A DNA stretch of 64,000 nt from Ambrosia x helenae (lineage: Eukaryota; Streptophyta; Magnoliopsida; Asterales; Asteraceae), in contig CM061226.1 of the NCBI GenBank assembly GCA_030844895.1, positions 97,997,292 to 98,061,291 of the forward strand. Reading direction: 5' to 3'. The notes under the pieces were generated by a model. The model ran no database searches and had not been told where the DNA came from. It was given only the letters and a program-made list of their open reading frames with translations. The translations under genes and the position numbers were made by a program. Of this stretch, positions 21,553 through 34,653 are shown in pieces (the first letter of the stretch is position 1; each line of letters opens with the position of its first letter).

Positions 21553-22641
21553 TTATATATAATTCGTTTGCAAGCAATTAATTGATGTTATCAAAATTAA
21601 GATCGCTTATTTAATCTTACATTCATAATTTAGTTATCATTTCGTTTCCACGCAATTTAAAAAGGTAGTATTTGAATATTAGATTTAAATAATCATAAAT
21701 ATCATCTATTGGGCGTTACCTCCCACCTTTAAAAATCATTGCTGGCAGTCCCACCCTTAAACTTATTATCTCTCAGCGGTCTTACACTAACTAAAAGTTA
21801 AATTAGTTTTTTTTTTTCTGACGTGGGACACGTGTAATGTAATATAATGGTTTTCGACTAATGTTAAACACGTGTCACGCACCCAAATTTCCGCACGACA
21901 CCTTTGCCATCGGTCACTAAACAACATAAAATATAATAAAAGCTTACGTAATACATGTGTAATACTAAACAACATAAATATTGCATTCAAAAAAATAAAA
22001 AAGTTGTATCGACATTTTTTTGGTTTTTTTATAAAACATTTGGAAATGAGTATATTACGTGCCTATTTAAATTATTTTTTTATAGGATTTCACAACTTAA
22101 GTCATTGTTAAGGGTACGTTAATAACCAATACTCTGACTTGAATAATTTGAAATAGGTAACATGATAGATATTAGAGGTATATGAAACATGTGGTATATG
22201 AATTGACACAATTGTTAGTGAGGAGGTAACGACTCCACAGGCCCAATCATGAACCTCTTGGTATTAGGTGCACTTAAACCTTTTCGGATAAAATAAAAAT
22301 AACTTAAATAAACAAAACTAATACACTTTAATTTTTAAATACACACACGGGCACCCGCAAACAGCGGATAATCTTCTCGAAGTCTACTCTAATCCTATTT
22401 TATTGAATAAAATACTTTAATTTTATTTTACCTTTATAAAGAAAAATGAAAATCTAAACAACAAAAGTAACTAAGGGAGGCCCGGGCACCTTCGGCTTAG
22501 CAATAGGCTACGAAGCCTAATCGGCTACACCACCCCTTATCCTTAGGCTTTGAATCTAGGCTAGAAATCTCGGCTTCCTCTCACCAAAGAAGGAAGAAGA
22601 AAGAAAGTGGGTTTGTGGGTGGGGTCTATCTCATTGGGTGT
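21553..22641. other. Intergenic DNA, nothing recognised
   Basis: AT-rich sequence with short ORFs only. The 22410-22610 stretch is more GC-rich (GGAGGCCCGGGCACC) but shows no repeat ends or coding pattern that I can support. Confidence 0.4.
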
Positions 22642-22796
22642 CAGTGGCGGATCTAGACCAAGATTTCAGGGGTGACGTTTCATAATTTTTACGGGTAACG
22701 TAATACAAAACACGTAAAAAAATTAAAAATACACTACGCCAAAAAAGTCGACGGGTAACGGGCGTTACCCCTGCTTAAGCACTAGATCCGCCCCAC
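22642..22796. mobile_element. hAT-type MITE (CAGTGGCGGATC family), about 155 bp
   Basis: Starts CAGTGGCGGATCTAGACC and ends near TAGATCCGCCCC. The interior matches the 9601 copy in inverse orientation. No clean TSD is visible and the right end seems mutated. Confidence 0.75.
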
Positions 22797-22979
22797 GTGT
22801 GTCTGATTGGTGAGTATTGTAAAGTGAATGGGTCCTTGGTTTCAGACTACTTTAGGCTTGACATTTCCAATATTTTAGTTATTTTAAGCTAGTTTGGAGT
22901 TAAAATAACATAACACGATGAGATTGGTGCACCTTGTGACCCTTCCTCCTTAAAATGATTTTCTAGCCGCACAATCTCT

Positions 22980-23174
22980 ACATATTTATAAAACACACAA
23001 AACCCTCTAGCTAGCCATACTTCCAAGTTCCAACCATACCTCACACTCAACACCTCTCTCTCTCTCTCTCTCTCTCTCTAACATAAATTCTTCTCTCACT
23101 AAAATGCTTTGTCCAACAATTCATTCCTCGAATTTACTCTCACTCATCTGGCACTAACCCAATTACACGTACAA
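22980..23174 (+). promoter_or_regulatory. IQD gene promoter end and 5' leader: TATA box, (CT)n tract, uORF
   Basis: A TATA-like ATTTATAAAACAC lies at about 22984. A (CT)n tract lies at about 23053-23085 in the leader. An upstream ORF of 17 codons runs 23104-23157 (starts MLCPTIHSS) in a different frame from the main ATG at 23175 and ends 17 bp before it. Plant (CT)n leader tracts are common near transcription starts. Any translational effect of the uORF is inferred. Confidence 0.5.
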
Positions 23175-26100
23175 ATGGGCAAAGCTTCAAGATTCTTCAA
23201 ATCATTACTCGGCTTTAAAACCATAGACTCACCAACTTCCAATAATTCAGAACCTAACATAAAGCCACTTAAACGACGGTGGAGTTTTATAAAATCACGC
23301 CAACCCAATGCCCGTCCTTCGCGCCATCGCAATCCGTCTAAATCACTAGATGTAACCTCACTCCATCATCATCATCATAATAATATTTATAATTCAAACG
23401 AGAATGATGAATCAAACAAGCATGCAATAGCAGTTGCTGCGGCTACGGCTGCAGTTGTTGATGCAGCCGTAGCCGCAGCTCAGGCGGCGGCTGAGGTGGT
23501 TAGGATGACTAGTAGAACTGTTGGATATGGTGGTCGTGAACACTTGGCTGCCATCAAAATTCAGTCATGTTTTCGGGCTTATCTGGTACGTGTAACATAA
23601 CTCCATACGTTTTTTTTTATTCCGAAACTGGACATGAAGTGCATGATATTTACTAGCTTTATTCTTAATAGCTGTTTGTTGATTGAGGGTATTTTAGTCT
23701 TTTTAATAAGATAAAAAGTTTTATGGACTTCTAGTTCGTCTAGTTGTGGTGAATTAATCGGAAGCTGCGAGGGTGGTGTGATTTATGATATTGGGAATTT
23801 ATTTATTTTATTTTCAAATGTTTATGTAATGTTTTTTTTTAAATTCTTACAAAATTATTAAATGTATAAAACAATTTCACGCAGTTTGTTTAATTTATTT
23901 TTATCAATAAAAGTATATGACGACTTTGTGTCGGTTTTCAAAAAGGCATTATCTTAATATTAATACATGGACATAAAATAAGTATGGGATAAGTTCACTT
24001 ATCTCAACATAACAAAACCAAAAAATGTTGTTTTAATAATTTTCTCTATAAAAAAATTTATACACGAGTTGTATGAACTTGAAACAATTTCAATGCTTAA
24101 GCATATAAAAGTACCTTAAACCTAACTAATTGTGACAATCACAATATTGTTCTTGTTTTAATGAAAATAAAGATATGAATATATGATGTATTGAATTGAA
24201 TTATTGAGATAGACGTGGTTTAATGCTTATGGTTTCATTAAGGTGTTAGGTGGCAGGTAAGTTGTCAAGGTCTTATACTATAATTGGATGCTCTCTTAAC
24301 TAATGTCATCTTTTATGTATGGTCACTTTCATTTTCTTGTTTAAACGATATCCCACAATTAAATGCGCAAATATTATGATGTGACATTTCTATGACTATT
24401 TTAACAACTTGATAGGAACAATTAGGCTTAATTTGTTAACTGTTAAAAACCTAGTAAACACGTTAATAATTTAACATGGCACGTATACCACATACTAATA
24501 TGTACTTGTGTTTTTTTATGTGTTGTAAGTGTATCAATAACTTGAGTGACACTAATTCAAGGTACATTTTTTAAGAAAGACACTTTTTAAAAAGGACATG
24601 ATCCTTTGCTTAATTTAAATCGTGATATTTAAGTCATAAAGATGTGGAAAATATTTTTGTCTATGTAGCTATCAATCTATCATCTATATATGTGTTATAT
24701 GACCTCTTGGTCTAGTGGTATGGCGTCCCCCCTTATAAATGTGAGGTTGTGGGTTCAAATCCTTGCAAATACAAGGTTAGGTGAAAATAATGTGTTATAA
24801 AATTTGCCATTCAAAAACAAAATCTATATATGTGTCATAACAGATTAATCACACGCAAATACATACGTACTATGTAGGCACGGAGAGCGCGAAGGGCACT
24901 GAAAGCATTGGTGAGGCTGCAGGCTGTGGTGAGAGGTCACATTCTAAGGAAACAAACCTCGGACATGATGCGTCGTTTGCAGGCTTTGGTACGGGCTCAG
25001 GCCCGTGCACGCGCAATCCGGTCCCAAATCACTGATCATCATTCAACAACCACCAAACCTCATTTTCACCAACACGTATGTTTGCCTTTTCTTTACCTTT
25101 TTCTCCCTCCCAACATTTTCAAATTTTGAATTTGAATTCATATGCCAAACATCCATTTATGTTGACTGACTCGGGTTGTAAACGAGTTCTGATACAAATT
25201 TCGTGCTCGAGTTTGGTTAAAGTTTGACTTGAATGAGGTTGAGCATAGCTCAAGATGTTCAATAAAATCTTGACTCCTTTGCAACCCAATAATGTATTAA
25301 GTATATGCGTCACTAACATTAATAATGTTTATTCGGCTAGCAGGGGCCTCCAACTCCGGAAAAGTTGGAACATGTTCCACATACGAGACACCATCATAGT
25401 TCGATATCAAAGGTATGTTATAATCACATACAGTGGTGGAACCAAAACTTTTTTAGTCTGGGTTCATAATAAGCTTATCGTCTCTAACAGTTATAACTAA
25501 GGGGTCCAACTCATATTTTTCTTGAAAAAAAACTCCAGTTTTATGTAGAAAAATCAACAAACTCTGGTGAACAGTCAGTGGGCCCTCTTGACCCTCTCTT
25601 GGTTACGCCCTATTAACACGTAAAGACATAACGATCAATAAATATACTTGAAAGCTATATGAAATACTAGAGTAAACTTATATTATTTAAGTTCAGTATA
25701 ATGTTCATGCAATTTAAATAAATCGAAGTTTCAATTACAGGGGAACAATTCAAAATCTTATGCTCGAGGTCAAGAACGAACGTTTCTCGACGGCGCAAAC
25801 GACCACGAACACGACAAAATCGTTGAAGTTGATACTGTGGAACCACATGTTATGTTTAACTATGGACGAAAGTTCCTTCAACCTGACCAAATCAGTTTTG
25901 GGTATAGTCAAAGTTTGACCACTATTTCAAGAGGGTCAACGTTTCAACCGACAAGTTCAAGTCCTTGTGCATCTTGTGAAGTGACCTCGTTTAAAAGTGA
26001 TGGTTCGAAAAGCTGCTTTAGCGGCTACTCGGACCACCCAAACTATATGGCTTACACCGAGTCATCACGGGCAAAGGTCAGGTCTCTAAGTGCTCCAAGA

Positions 26101-26298
26101 CTAAGGTCTCAACTCGAGGCTTCTAGTGCAACAAAGAGGGATTCGGGTTACAAACATGTGTCGGCTATGCAACAGGTTCCAACAATGCGCGATAGTTTCG
26201 CCAAGAAGGCTTATCCCGGGTCTGGTCGGCTTGATCGGCTTCGGATGCCGGTCTATGATACGGCCGAAAGTGAGTTTTATGATAGTTATTGGAATTAA
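23175..26298 (+). CDS. IQ67-domain (IQD) calmodulin-binding protein, 412 aa
   Basis: Exons: 23175-23585, 24878-25075, 25341-25412, 25741-26298 (GT-AG, phases agree). It starts MGKASRFFKSLLGFK, the usual IQD N-terminus, which decides ATG 23175 over upstream triplets. KRRWSFIKS is at residues about 34-42, with an Ala-rich helix at about 88-112. The IQ67 domain spans the first intron: AAIKIQSCFRAYL, ARRALKALVRLQAVVRGH, RRLQALVRAQARARAIRSQ, the intron falling inside the first IQ motif as is typical. QGPPTPEKLE follows in exon 3. The protein is basic; the family binds calmodulin and associates with microtubules, membrane or nucleus. Intron 1 carries a SINE. The gene appears intact. Confidence 0.95.
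24699..24821 (+). mobile_element. SINE, about 123 bp, in IQD intron 1
   Basis: A tRNA-like head GACCTCTTGGTCTAGTGGTA (A-box region) is followed by B-box GGTTCAAATCC. The TSD is about 17 bp, ATCTATATATGTGTTAT / ATCTATATATGTGTCAT (24682-24698, 24822-24838), with one mismatch. It has the same strand as the gene and leaves the splice sites untouched. Confidence 0.85.
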
Positions 26299-26565
26299 TA
26301 TGTGCATTTTAAAGTTTAATCGAACGATGTGTTGTTTTATAGTTTTATGATAGTTTGGACAACAATAAAAGAAATTAAAGGGAAAAATGGGGAAAATAAT
26401 TACAAAGTAGAATATTTGACAAAAAATTTTAAATGCACAATTCAAGATACAAAAATAAACCACAAATGAGCTTAGGAATGAATGGTTTGGATCTCGTTAG
26501 AATGCGAAAAACATTTAGATAAGGACAAGGTTAACACATCAGTTATAAATCGTATATGTTACAAA

Positions 26566-27321
26566 CTAGCTGATTACCCCGAGAGGGTCCTGGGGTTAAA
26601 AAATCTAATTTTACGTGATAACCTATTGCAAATGGCTCAAGTTAACTAACCACAAAATCTCTCAATCATTGCATGTTTATAGTATTCTAATCAGTAATAA
26701 CTCATATTCCCTAATCTAAAACCTAATCAGTAATCATCTAAAGAATCACTTATGTAAACTGCAACTATTAAAAAACTCATCACATCTCTCTAATTTCTCA
26801 CATTCTAATGGCTCTTATAATTCATAACCTAAGAGTATGTGTAGTGGAGCGCCATGGCCAAGCGTTTTGAATATTTAATTGCCCCATAGCGCCGGGCACA
26901 CCGCCCCCGCCGGCGCTATGGGTTCGTTTTGGTAGCGCCCTTTGTGGATATGGCGAGCGTTGTGGCACAGATCGAGTTTTTTTTTTTTTTTTTTTATTCA
27001 AACTTTATATATATATACAAACACACACTGTTGAAGGTGGTGGTTGTGATGGTTAAAGGTGGTGGCTGACTGGCTGTGATGGTTGGAGATGAAGGTGAAT
27101 GGTGATGATGGTTGAGGGGGGACGATGGTGATGATGGTTGAGGGGGGACGATGGTGATGATGGTTGAGGGGGGACGATGGTGATGATGGAGGTCAGGCGA
27201 AGAGGTGTACAGACACCGGCGGTAGCATGGTGGTAGGAAGGAGGGTGGTGGTGGGAGAGATGAAGGTGTGTTAGGTTTATAACTTGGAAGAAGACCTAAT
27301 TAGTTTGTTAATTTGTGATTT

Positions 27322-27367
<46 letters not shown>

Positions 27368-27734
27368 CAATAATTAACCAATCATTACCAATCATTTATA
27401 ACCCCCTTCCCACTACACCCTCTTTTTCCATAACCCCAACATAACCCCCTTTCTATTACTTTTTAATATTTTAATCCTATAACCCCCACATAACCCTCTA
27501 CCACTACACATACCCTAATCAACTAAACAAACACTTAAGTTGGAAGTTGTAATCATTGCATCTCATTATGCCACGTGGCATAATCAAGAGATGGTTGAGG
27601 CCACCATTGAACGTCACGTCAGCAACTATCAATTCTTTCCGGGAACGTCCCGGGGTTGAAAAATATAACCATTCTAATAATACTAATACTAATAACGCCA
27701 CGTCAGCATATACGTTTTCTTTTATATATATAGA
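26566..27734 (-). mobile_element. Non-autonomous Helitron (minus strand), carrying a MITE
   Basis: On the minus strand the 5' end is A|TCTATATATATAAAAG (27734; a shifted start at 27738 is possible). The 3' end has a hairpin CCCCAGGACCCTCTCGGGG and then TAATCAGCTAG|T (26566). It begins 268 bp after the IQD stop. Without the MITE at 26833-27515 it is about 0.48 kb. Confidence 0.78.
26833..27515. mobile_element. PIF/Harbinger-type MITE, 683 bp, TSD TAA, nested in a Helitron
   Basis: TIRs are GAGTATGTGTAGTGG and CCACTACACATACCC, flanked by TAA (26830-26832, 27516-27518). The interior has three copies of a 26-bp unit built on GATGGTTGAGGGGGGACGAT (about 27095-27190), a T-run near 26970 and a (TAA)n microsatellite at about 27326-27365. 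Confidence 0.88.
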
Positions 27735-27739
27735 TAGAT

Positions 27740-28800
27740 ATATGTAGTCACAGATTTGTAAAGTTAATGTTGACTAATGTTTTCACTACATTTTTTATTT
27801 TTCTATGCTTGAAATCACACCTAAAAGAAGTAGGAACCCTTCAAATGATCAACAAAGAACAATACAATGCTCTTATTCTCATGTTCTAGGTGTAAGCCAT
27901 GTAGTTTGGGTGGTCCGAGAACAGTGGGCTTTAACCCACTTCAGATAAACCCATTAATGTTTGACCCATAACATATAAAAATGACTTAACCTCCATTTAT
28001 GCCTTTTTTTTTACTTTTTAGTGACCTCTAAAACGATTTTGGCCAATCCCTAAAAAAATAGTCCTATTAAAAAAATGATGTCTCGCTAAAATAACAATTA
28101 GCTCATTTTTTTAGCCTAAAGTTCCTTAAGCATTTTGTATGGACCGGCCCTCTATGAAAATTGGAACACATTCGATCTTTGGAACACATTCGAGTTTTCG
28201 TGTGTAGTATAGTTTTTAATACGCACATTATAACCAGAGTCTTTCCTTCAAAACCTCTTAGCGATTTTCAATCTGCTTTGAGTATCTGACATCCCGCTTA
28301 AAAATGTAGTGTGTACATTGACGAACCTAGGGAGGGGGGTGGGGTTGGATTGTAAAATAAATACAATCGAAACTCAAGCGACACCAAAGATATTTTTAAA
28401 TAACATTGATTTTTTCTTGTTTGTTAGATTCATCATTAGTTTTTACTGCTTTAGTGATAAGTATTAAGAAATGCATTCCCGAAAGGTAGTACATGAAGTC
28501 CGAATTGCATAATCGTGATTGATGATAATTATTTGAGCGATGGTTGTATTTGTTACATCGAAAAAGTGTTGCGGGAGAGTTTGTCTAGAAAATATAATGG
28601 GCCATTTTCAAGGTAAGAAAACCCATTCTAAACAATGTAAGGATATTGTAATTTTATCAATTATCATACATTTTTGAAGGCATGATTTTAGTATGTAGTT
28701 TCTAATGGATTTGGTATTATTATTTTTTTTTTAATTTTTTTTTATGATTTGCATATTTCATTAAAAATCATAACAAATTACAAGAGGATACCAGGTAAAC
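27740..28800. other. Intergenic DNA, nothing recognised
   Basis: No ORF, repeat termini or RNA gene that I can support. There is an AT-rich stretch at 28720-28790 before the Copia insertion. Confidence 0.4.
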
Positions 28801-28804
28801 AGGT

Positions 28805-29218
28805 TGTTGGAATAAATATACGTAACGTTTGTACATTTATCGATAGCCATCATAATCATTTATATTATAATGATCAATTATTAATATTATCCTAAGCCCA
28901 ATAACAGATATGTCTTTGATGGGAGGACTATCATTAGATATGGGCCTTATTAGGGTGTCCCCTGGGTATGTATAAATATGAAGAGATATTATGAGATTAG
29001 GGTTGACACATTCATAACACCATTAGCCATCCCCTATCTCTCTCTCAATGTGTTCATAACTCAAGAACACACAAACCATCAGAACTGCATACCCTAAAGG
29101 GAACCCAATCAAGATGATGGTGTCTTCCATTACTGAAGTTGCTGAACGGTTAAGCAAATCAGGTACACTTGATTAAATCTTATGTTTATTCCTTATGTTC
29201 TAATTAATATAATCAACA
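28805..29218 (+). repeat. 5' LTR of the Copia-type element
   Basis: TGTTGG...ATCAACA. Contains a TATA-like TATAAATATG near 28971 and a leader region with ATGATGGTGTCTTCC. Confidence 0.93.
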
Positions 29219-29220
29219 TG

Positions 29221-29232
29221 TGGTATCAGAGC
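29221..29232 (+). other. Primer-binding site (initiator Met tRNA)
   Basis: TGGTATCAGAGC, two bases after the LTR, complementary to the 3' end of plant initiator-Met tRNA as in most plant Copia elements. Confidence 0.92.
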
Positions 29233-29564
29233 TATGTTGATTATACAGTTCATTAAAAAAAAAAATCGGTTGATGTTCTTCAAGAACATCATAAGATGAC
29301 CGAAAATTATTACGATTTTGGTTTAAAATTGGATTAAAATTTTGTTTCCGATAATTTGGGACATAACTTTATCTCAAAGGAATTTTCGAAATCAATTATG
29401 ATTAAGTCAAAGATTTCAAAAAATCTTATGATATCTTTGGAGATAGTCATCATTTAAAACTGGAAACAGATATTAGTAAATCCCTAAAATTTTGAACCAT
29501 TAACAATATCATTTTTTGATAATAACAATTGTTTTCGGTTTTAAGAATTAATGAATTTAGGTTC

Positions 29565-30175
29565 TCGGATTATCAGTTAAGTCCCGAATTCAGGTTCTCG
29601 AATTTTATTTCCTAAGTTCTCGATTTTAAAGCTTTCGATCAGGTTCATGGACAGGAGTTCTCGGTCAAGGTCTTCATCTTCGAAAACCATAATGTTTTTC
29701 GAGAACCCATAATGTTTTCAAGAACCCATCTTATTTATCGAGAACTATCATGTATTTGAGAACCAATATTTTTTCGAGAACTATTAAAGGATCCGAGAAC
29801 TATTAAAGTTATCCGAAAACATAAGTTATTCGAGTACTCATAATATTCGAGAACTCATCAGTAAATCGAGAACTAATTCTGATATTCGAGAACTCATCAT
29901 GACATTCGAGAACTCATTATGATATCCGAGAACTCATTAAGTCTTCGAGTACTCATGATTTATTCGAGATCTCATAAGTCTTTCGGGAACTTGTCACTTT
30001 CGAGAACTCGTTAAGTCTTCGAGAACTCATAATTTCGAGAACCCCTTATGTTATTCGAGATCTCATAAGTTTTCCGGGAACTCATTATTTTCCGAGAACC
30101 CCTTATGCTATTAGAGAACTCATATATTTTTTTGGGAACTCAATTCTTTGAGAACCCATTATTTTCGGGATCTCT
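29565..30175. repeat. Degenerate tandem array of CGAGAACTCAT units
   Basis: Roughly 25 to 30 units spaced about 15-25 bp, with core TTCGAGAACTCAT and variants GGGAACTC and GAGATCTC. The first few units (29568-29660) appear in the opposite sense (GGTTCTCGAATT, GTTCTCGATT), so the array begins with an inverted block. No coding frame passes through it. Confidence 0.8.
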
Positions 30176-30260
30176 AATAAAATTTACTGTTTTGATAAAA
30201 CCTAATGTATCAAGTTTATTCAAAACATTATAAAACCTTGCTTAACTTGCAATAACATTT

Positions 30261-30460
30261 TGAGGTGTCACTTCTGCCCAAAGGTGATGTGTCACATTAG
30301 TTCGTTATAAAGATTTCGTTAAGCATTGTAGCTCGTTCACATAAGTGTCATAAGGGTTCACTTCTGCCCAAAGGTGATGTGTAACAGATTATGTTGGTGA
30401 ACTGAGCGTATTGCATTAGGACTTTGAATGTCTCACTTCTGCCCAAAGGTGATGGGTTAC
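30261..30460. repeat. Three copies of CTTCTGCCCAAAGGTGATG
   Basis: The copies start at 30271, 30361 and 30436, each followed by a GTGTCAC/GTGTAAC/GGTTAC variant and separated by diverged sequence. A degenerate tandem duplication inside the Copia-type element. Confidence 0.85.
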
Positions 30461-32119
30461 ATTCACTGTCAGCAATTCAATACTTAAATAAATAGCGTAT
30501 AGCCAAAGCTAGAGCATGTTATTTAAGTAGCTTATGTTGGTGTTATAATATTATCACGTTTTCATTACAAAATTGATCCTCACGATTAATGATCCTTCAT
30601 TAATATAATGATCATAATCTAAGTCTGCCTTACATAAATACCCATAACTCGAAACTAATCTCACATTCTTCTATAAATTACTATCTCAACTAAGTAATCC
30701 ACTCTAGTTATCAAAACTAAGAAGAGTTTACTTAAACTTTGTTCTTATCAAGTTACCTTTTAAGACATGACATTCCTAAGCTCTATCTAATAAAGTATTA
30801 CAAAATACATTTGAGCATAAGAAAATGGGATACACAAAAATGTCTCTTATGGTAATCAAGAACGCTTTTACTGATTCCTATCAGGTGAGCTATTAAAGAT
30901 TCTGAAATTCCTAAGAGTAATGTATTATCTATGGAAATGAAAGAATATAACGAATTCCTAATAAGCATGCAATAAATAAATCTAACTCTATGGTTGAATG
31001 GCTTCTGTGAATACATTTTTAACATTGAATAACATGACCCATAAAGCTAAGGGGTTACACATGGAAATCAATAAATTTCTAGTGCATAATGACTTTTCCA
31101 CCAGTACGATTAGATGCATTATGAATCAACTATAACACTCAGAAATACCAAAGTAAAATGAGTGTGTTGATAGCAAATTACGTACAGGAAAGGGAACGCA
31201 TTAAACTAGAAAAGTTGATGTTACTCACCTTACTACCATTAAACCTAATAGAGGAAGAATAATTACCATAGAGAGGATGATTATAAGGTCTGGAAACAAA
31301 ATACAAGTACTACTTTCAGCTATAAGTTTCTCCAAAGGGAAAGTCTTACTAAGCAAAACTATGCCATTAAGAATAGGCATAAGAAATGAGATTACCCATA
31401 AGTAAAGAGAATAGCTGGCTAAGATATGTAGTGCCTAACTAAAGATATTTAACTCCACAAATGGTAATGAATTCCAATTAACACATGATGGTTGAGTCTA
31501 GCTTTATACGTTTCCTTACCAGAATCCAACAAATACTTAAGATGAGAGTTAGTGGCAAAATTAAGGGTCTATTAACCGTTAATAATTGTTCTTAGTATTG
31601 AAGCTTTATGATACCTTACAACATTCTTGAGATTACTCAGAATTTAGTATCAACACTAAAAGCTACAATCTTTTTACAGTTACAAGGTTTTTTTTATGAC
31701 CAAACCAAAGCCACCATTAAGTTAAACTCTCATATTGTTTGTTGTCATTATCTGAATAGAAACCTTATAAAATAAAACTAGATGATCCAATAACGTTTTC
31801 ACAACTTTGTTATCATGAAAATGAGACTTTAACAAAGGAAAATGAGACCCATGCAATTCATCCACTAAGACCAAAATTTCATGAGAAATCATGACCAGGT
31901 CACTAAAGGATGCTTGGCTATCAAATCTCATTCTCAGTGATTTTAAAGCATGTGTTAAACGCCCTAAACATTAAGTGGCGAAAGGAATAAATGGGTTTCC
32001 ATCATAAGTCATAACTAATTGACATTTAGTGGAGCTTAGATAAATATCTAACTGTATCTATTTCGTTTCCTACAGACCAAACTATTAAAGAAATCAATTC
32101 ATATATACTTAACAAGATT

Positions 32120-34300
32120 CCCCCTAAGTATGTCCTTAAAATACCTTATGAAATCTGGACAAATAAGGGAAATCAAGTATAAAATATATGAAATATTCTC
32201 GTTCACACGCATCGTTAAAACTTATTATGTGGAGGTACTAAGAGACCTAAAAGATTAGTGGGAGCATTAGATGTTCTACTTATGACTTGCAAAAGTTGCA
32301 GAGGTGGGGGAACGACAATTTGATCTATCCTCAAATTACACCTCTTGCACTGGACAACGCTCTATCACAACTTGTTTCCTTAGCACTTAACGTACTCCTA
32401 ACAAAGTTTTGTGGATGCTTAATTATGGGCGAACTTAGATTTCTTACTAAAGTAATCCTCATCAAGAGAAACGACAATAAACATCATTAGGTTGTTTTCT
32501 CTATTAAAATCTATGGATCTTCCAAATGTTAGATCTTAAGCATGCTGGATTCATTAACATCTCTAAGGTAAGTGGGAGCAGTAAAAGTCCTTATTATGAC
32601 TTTTCGGAAGTACAAGATGCGGGGGAGAGACTCATTAAAATTCGAGACTCATTAAGTTTAACTCCGAATTTAACTTCGATTATTCCTCTTGTACACCTTA
32701 CTGCACCAACTCTTACACACTTAGAAACTAATGTTGCTCCTTATGTACCTGAAAATAAAAAGACTTAACTAAATTTAAGTTTGTATCATAATAAACCCAA
32801 TGTTCAACTCAGGAGGTCATTTGGGTCTAAAAGCCCACTAACTTTGATGATTATGTAACCTACCTGACTAATACAAAATGGATGTTTGGAAAGTTTACCG
32901 ATCCTACCTCTTCTAATTAAATCATTAGTATCAATCAATCTTCTAAATGGAATAAAGCTATTATTAGCAAAATTTAATTCCATTAATTAGAATAACGTTT
33001 AGGATTTGGTTGAATAACATAAAGGTATTCATAATTGAACCAGATCCGAATGGGAACGTTGTAAGATAAGATTGATTGTAAAAGATTATACCCAAGAGGG
33101 ATTAGATTATCAAAGAATCTTCTTATCTGTATTACAAAAGATTTATTTGAGGATCATTACCGTCCTAGTAGCTCATAATAACTAAGAGCCACATTAGATG
33201 GACATTAAGAAAACTTTCCATAACAATGACCTACATGTTCATTAAGCAACCTGAAAGTTCTAAACTGAAGGTTAAGAACACTTAGTCTGTAAGTCAATAA
33301 GATCCATGTATGGGTTGATGCAAGCATAAAATGTGTTTGAATCATAATGGAATTCTCTTCATCAAGAACTAAGTGGATTAAAGAACCTACCTCAAGATGA
33401 GTGGGAGCAACTAATGAAACCTTGTCCTTACATATATGACGTTTCTCTTGACAAGTATATGTTACCTAAGTCAAAGCATTGTTCATGCATAATTTTGACA
33501 TGATGAATATCGAGGATTCCTCGTATGTGATAGGAATCAAAATATACCGAGATAGACCCAACGGGATATTAATTTCATCCCATAAGTTTTACTCTAAGTG
33601 GGTCCTTAAGTATGTAACATACAATATTGCTCTCTTTTAGAGGATAATAGGATAATTTGAGATTATCACCTTATGCTTCATTAATTAGAAGACTGATGTA
33701 AATTTAAGTCTATGCTTGTTTATGATATTGTTCGTATTGCTTGATACTAGACTTGTCTAGATTGATGAAAAGCATCTAATGGAACATTACAATATCTTTA
33801 AGAAACAAGATACTATAATCTAAAGAAGAAGTGAGAACCTAAAGTGATTGATTACTCTTACTCTAACTTTGTTATATTCAAAGGAAATCGAGTGTCAATT
33901 TCGGGGTATATCATAACGTTAGCAGACATAACTATCTTATGGAGGAGTCATAAGGAACTGTTAACAACAACCTAAGTTATCATGACATAATGTGTTGCTA
34001 ATCACAACATAATGGTCATTAAATGTTGTTGGTAAATTTATCAGCTGACTCATAACTTATTAACTCCATTTAAATACTGAGTTGAAGACTTACTGTGATA
34101 AAGTCAGCTGCCCTAATTTCTCGAACAGTAACAGTTTGAGAGGAGCTGCATTAGAGTTCGATACGAAATTATTGTTCGCTTATGATTAAGAACAAATAGA
34201 GGAAATCAGAATTTTGTATCGAATGCATTCATGATATGCTTATGGATCCAATAACTAAAGGTCTATCACCCATAAAGTCTCACTAAGGGCCAACTAAGAG
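32120..34300 (+). pseudogene. Decayed Copia pol relics
   Basis: Readable islands are PPKYVLKIPYEIWTNKG near 32120 (integrase C-part), DYTQEGLDYQRIFLSV near 33085 and MDIKKTFHNND near 33199 (reverse transcriptase start), and DPITKGLSPIKS near 34247 (the RNase H end region typical of Copia). Stops and shifts lie between them. The order matches Copia and the strand is that of the LTR promoter. No catalytic core is intact. Confidence 0.8.
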
Positions 34301-34653
34301 AAAAGGGTTTTACTAATGACCATGTACAACTGCATATCGTACTATGAATGACTAATGACTAAAGATTAATGATTAATTTTCCTCATTATGATTTGTTTGT
34401 CTATTAGTATGCTAAGCTAGCATAATGGCATAAAGACAATAATATAACAAATCGACTAAGGGCAGAACGTTAATTGATCCTAATGTTAAGTTTTAAATTT
34501 GGGTGTAGTATGATTAATGGGGGTCCTAAGTCGAATAAAGACTTAACGGCTGTATTTCTCTGCTACATTTTGGGTTTAGAACTAAAATGAGTATTAATCA
34601 CTGCAGACTTACGTAATACTCATAATAAATGATTACTCGGCTAAGTGGGAGAA

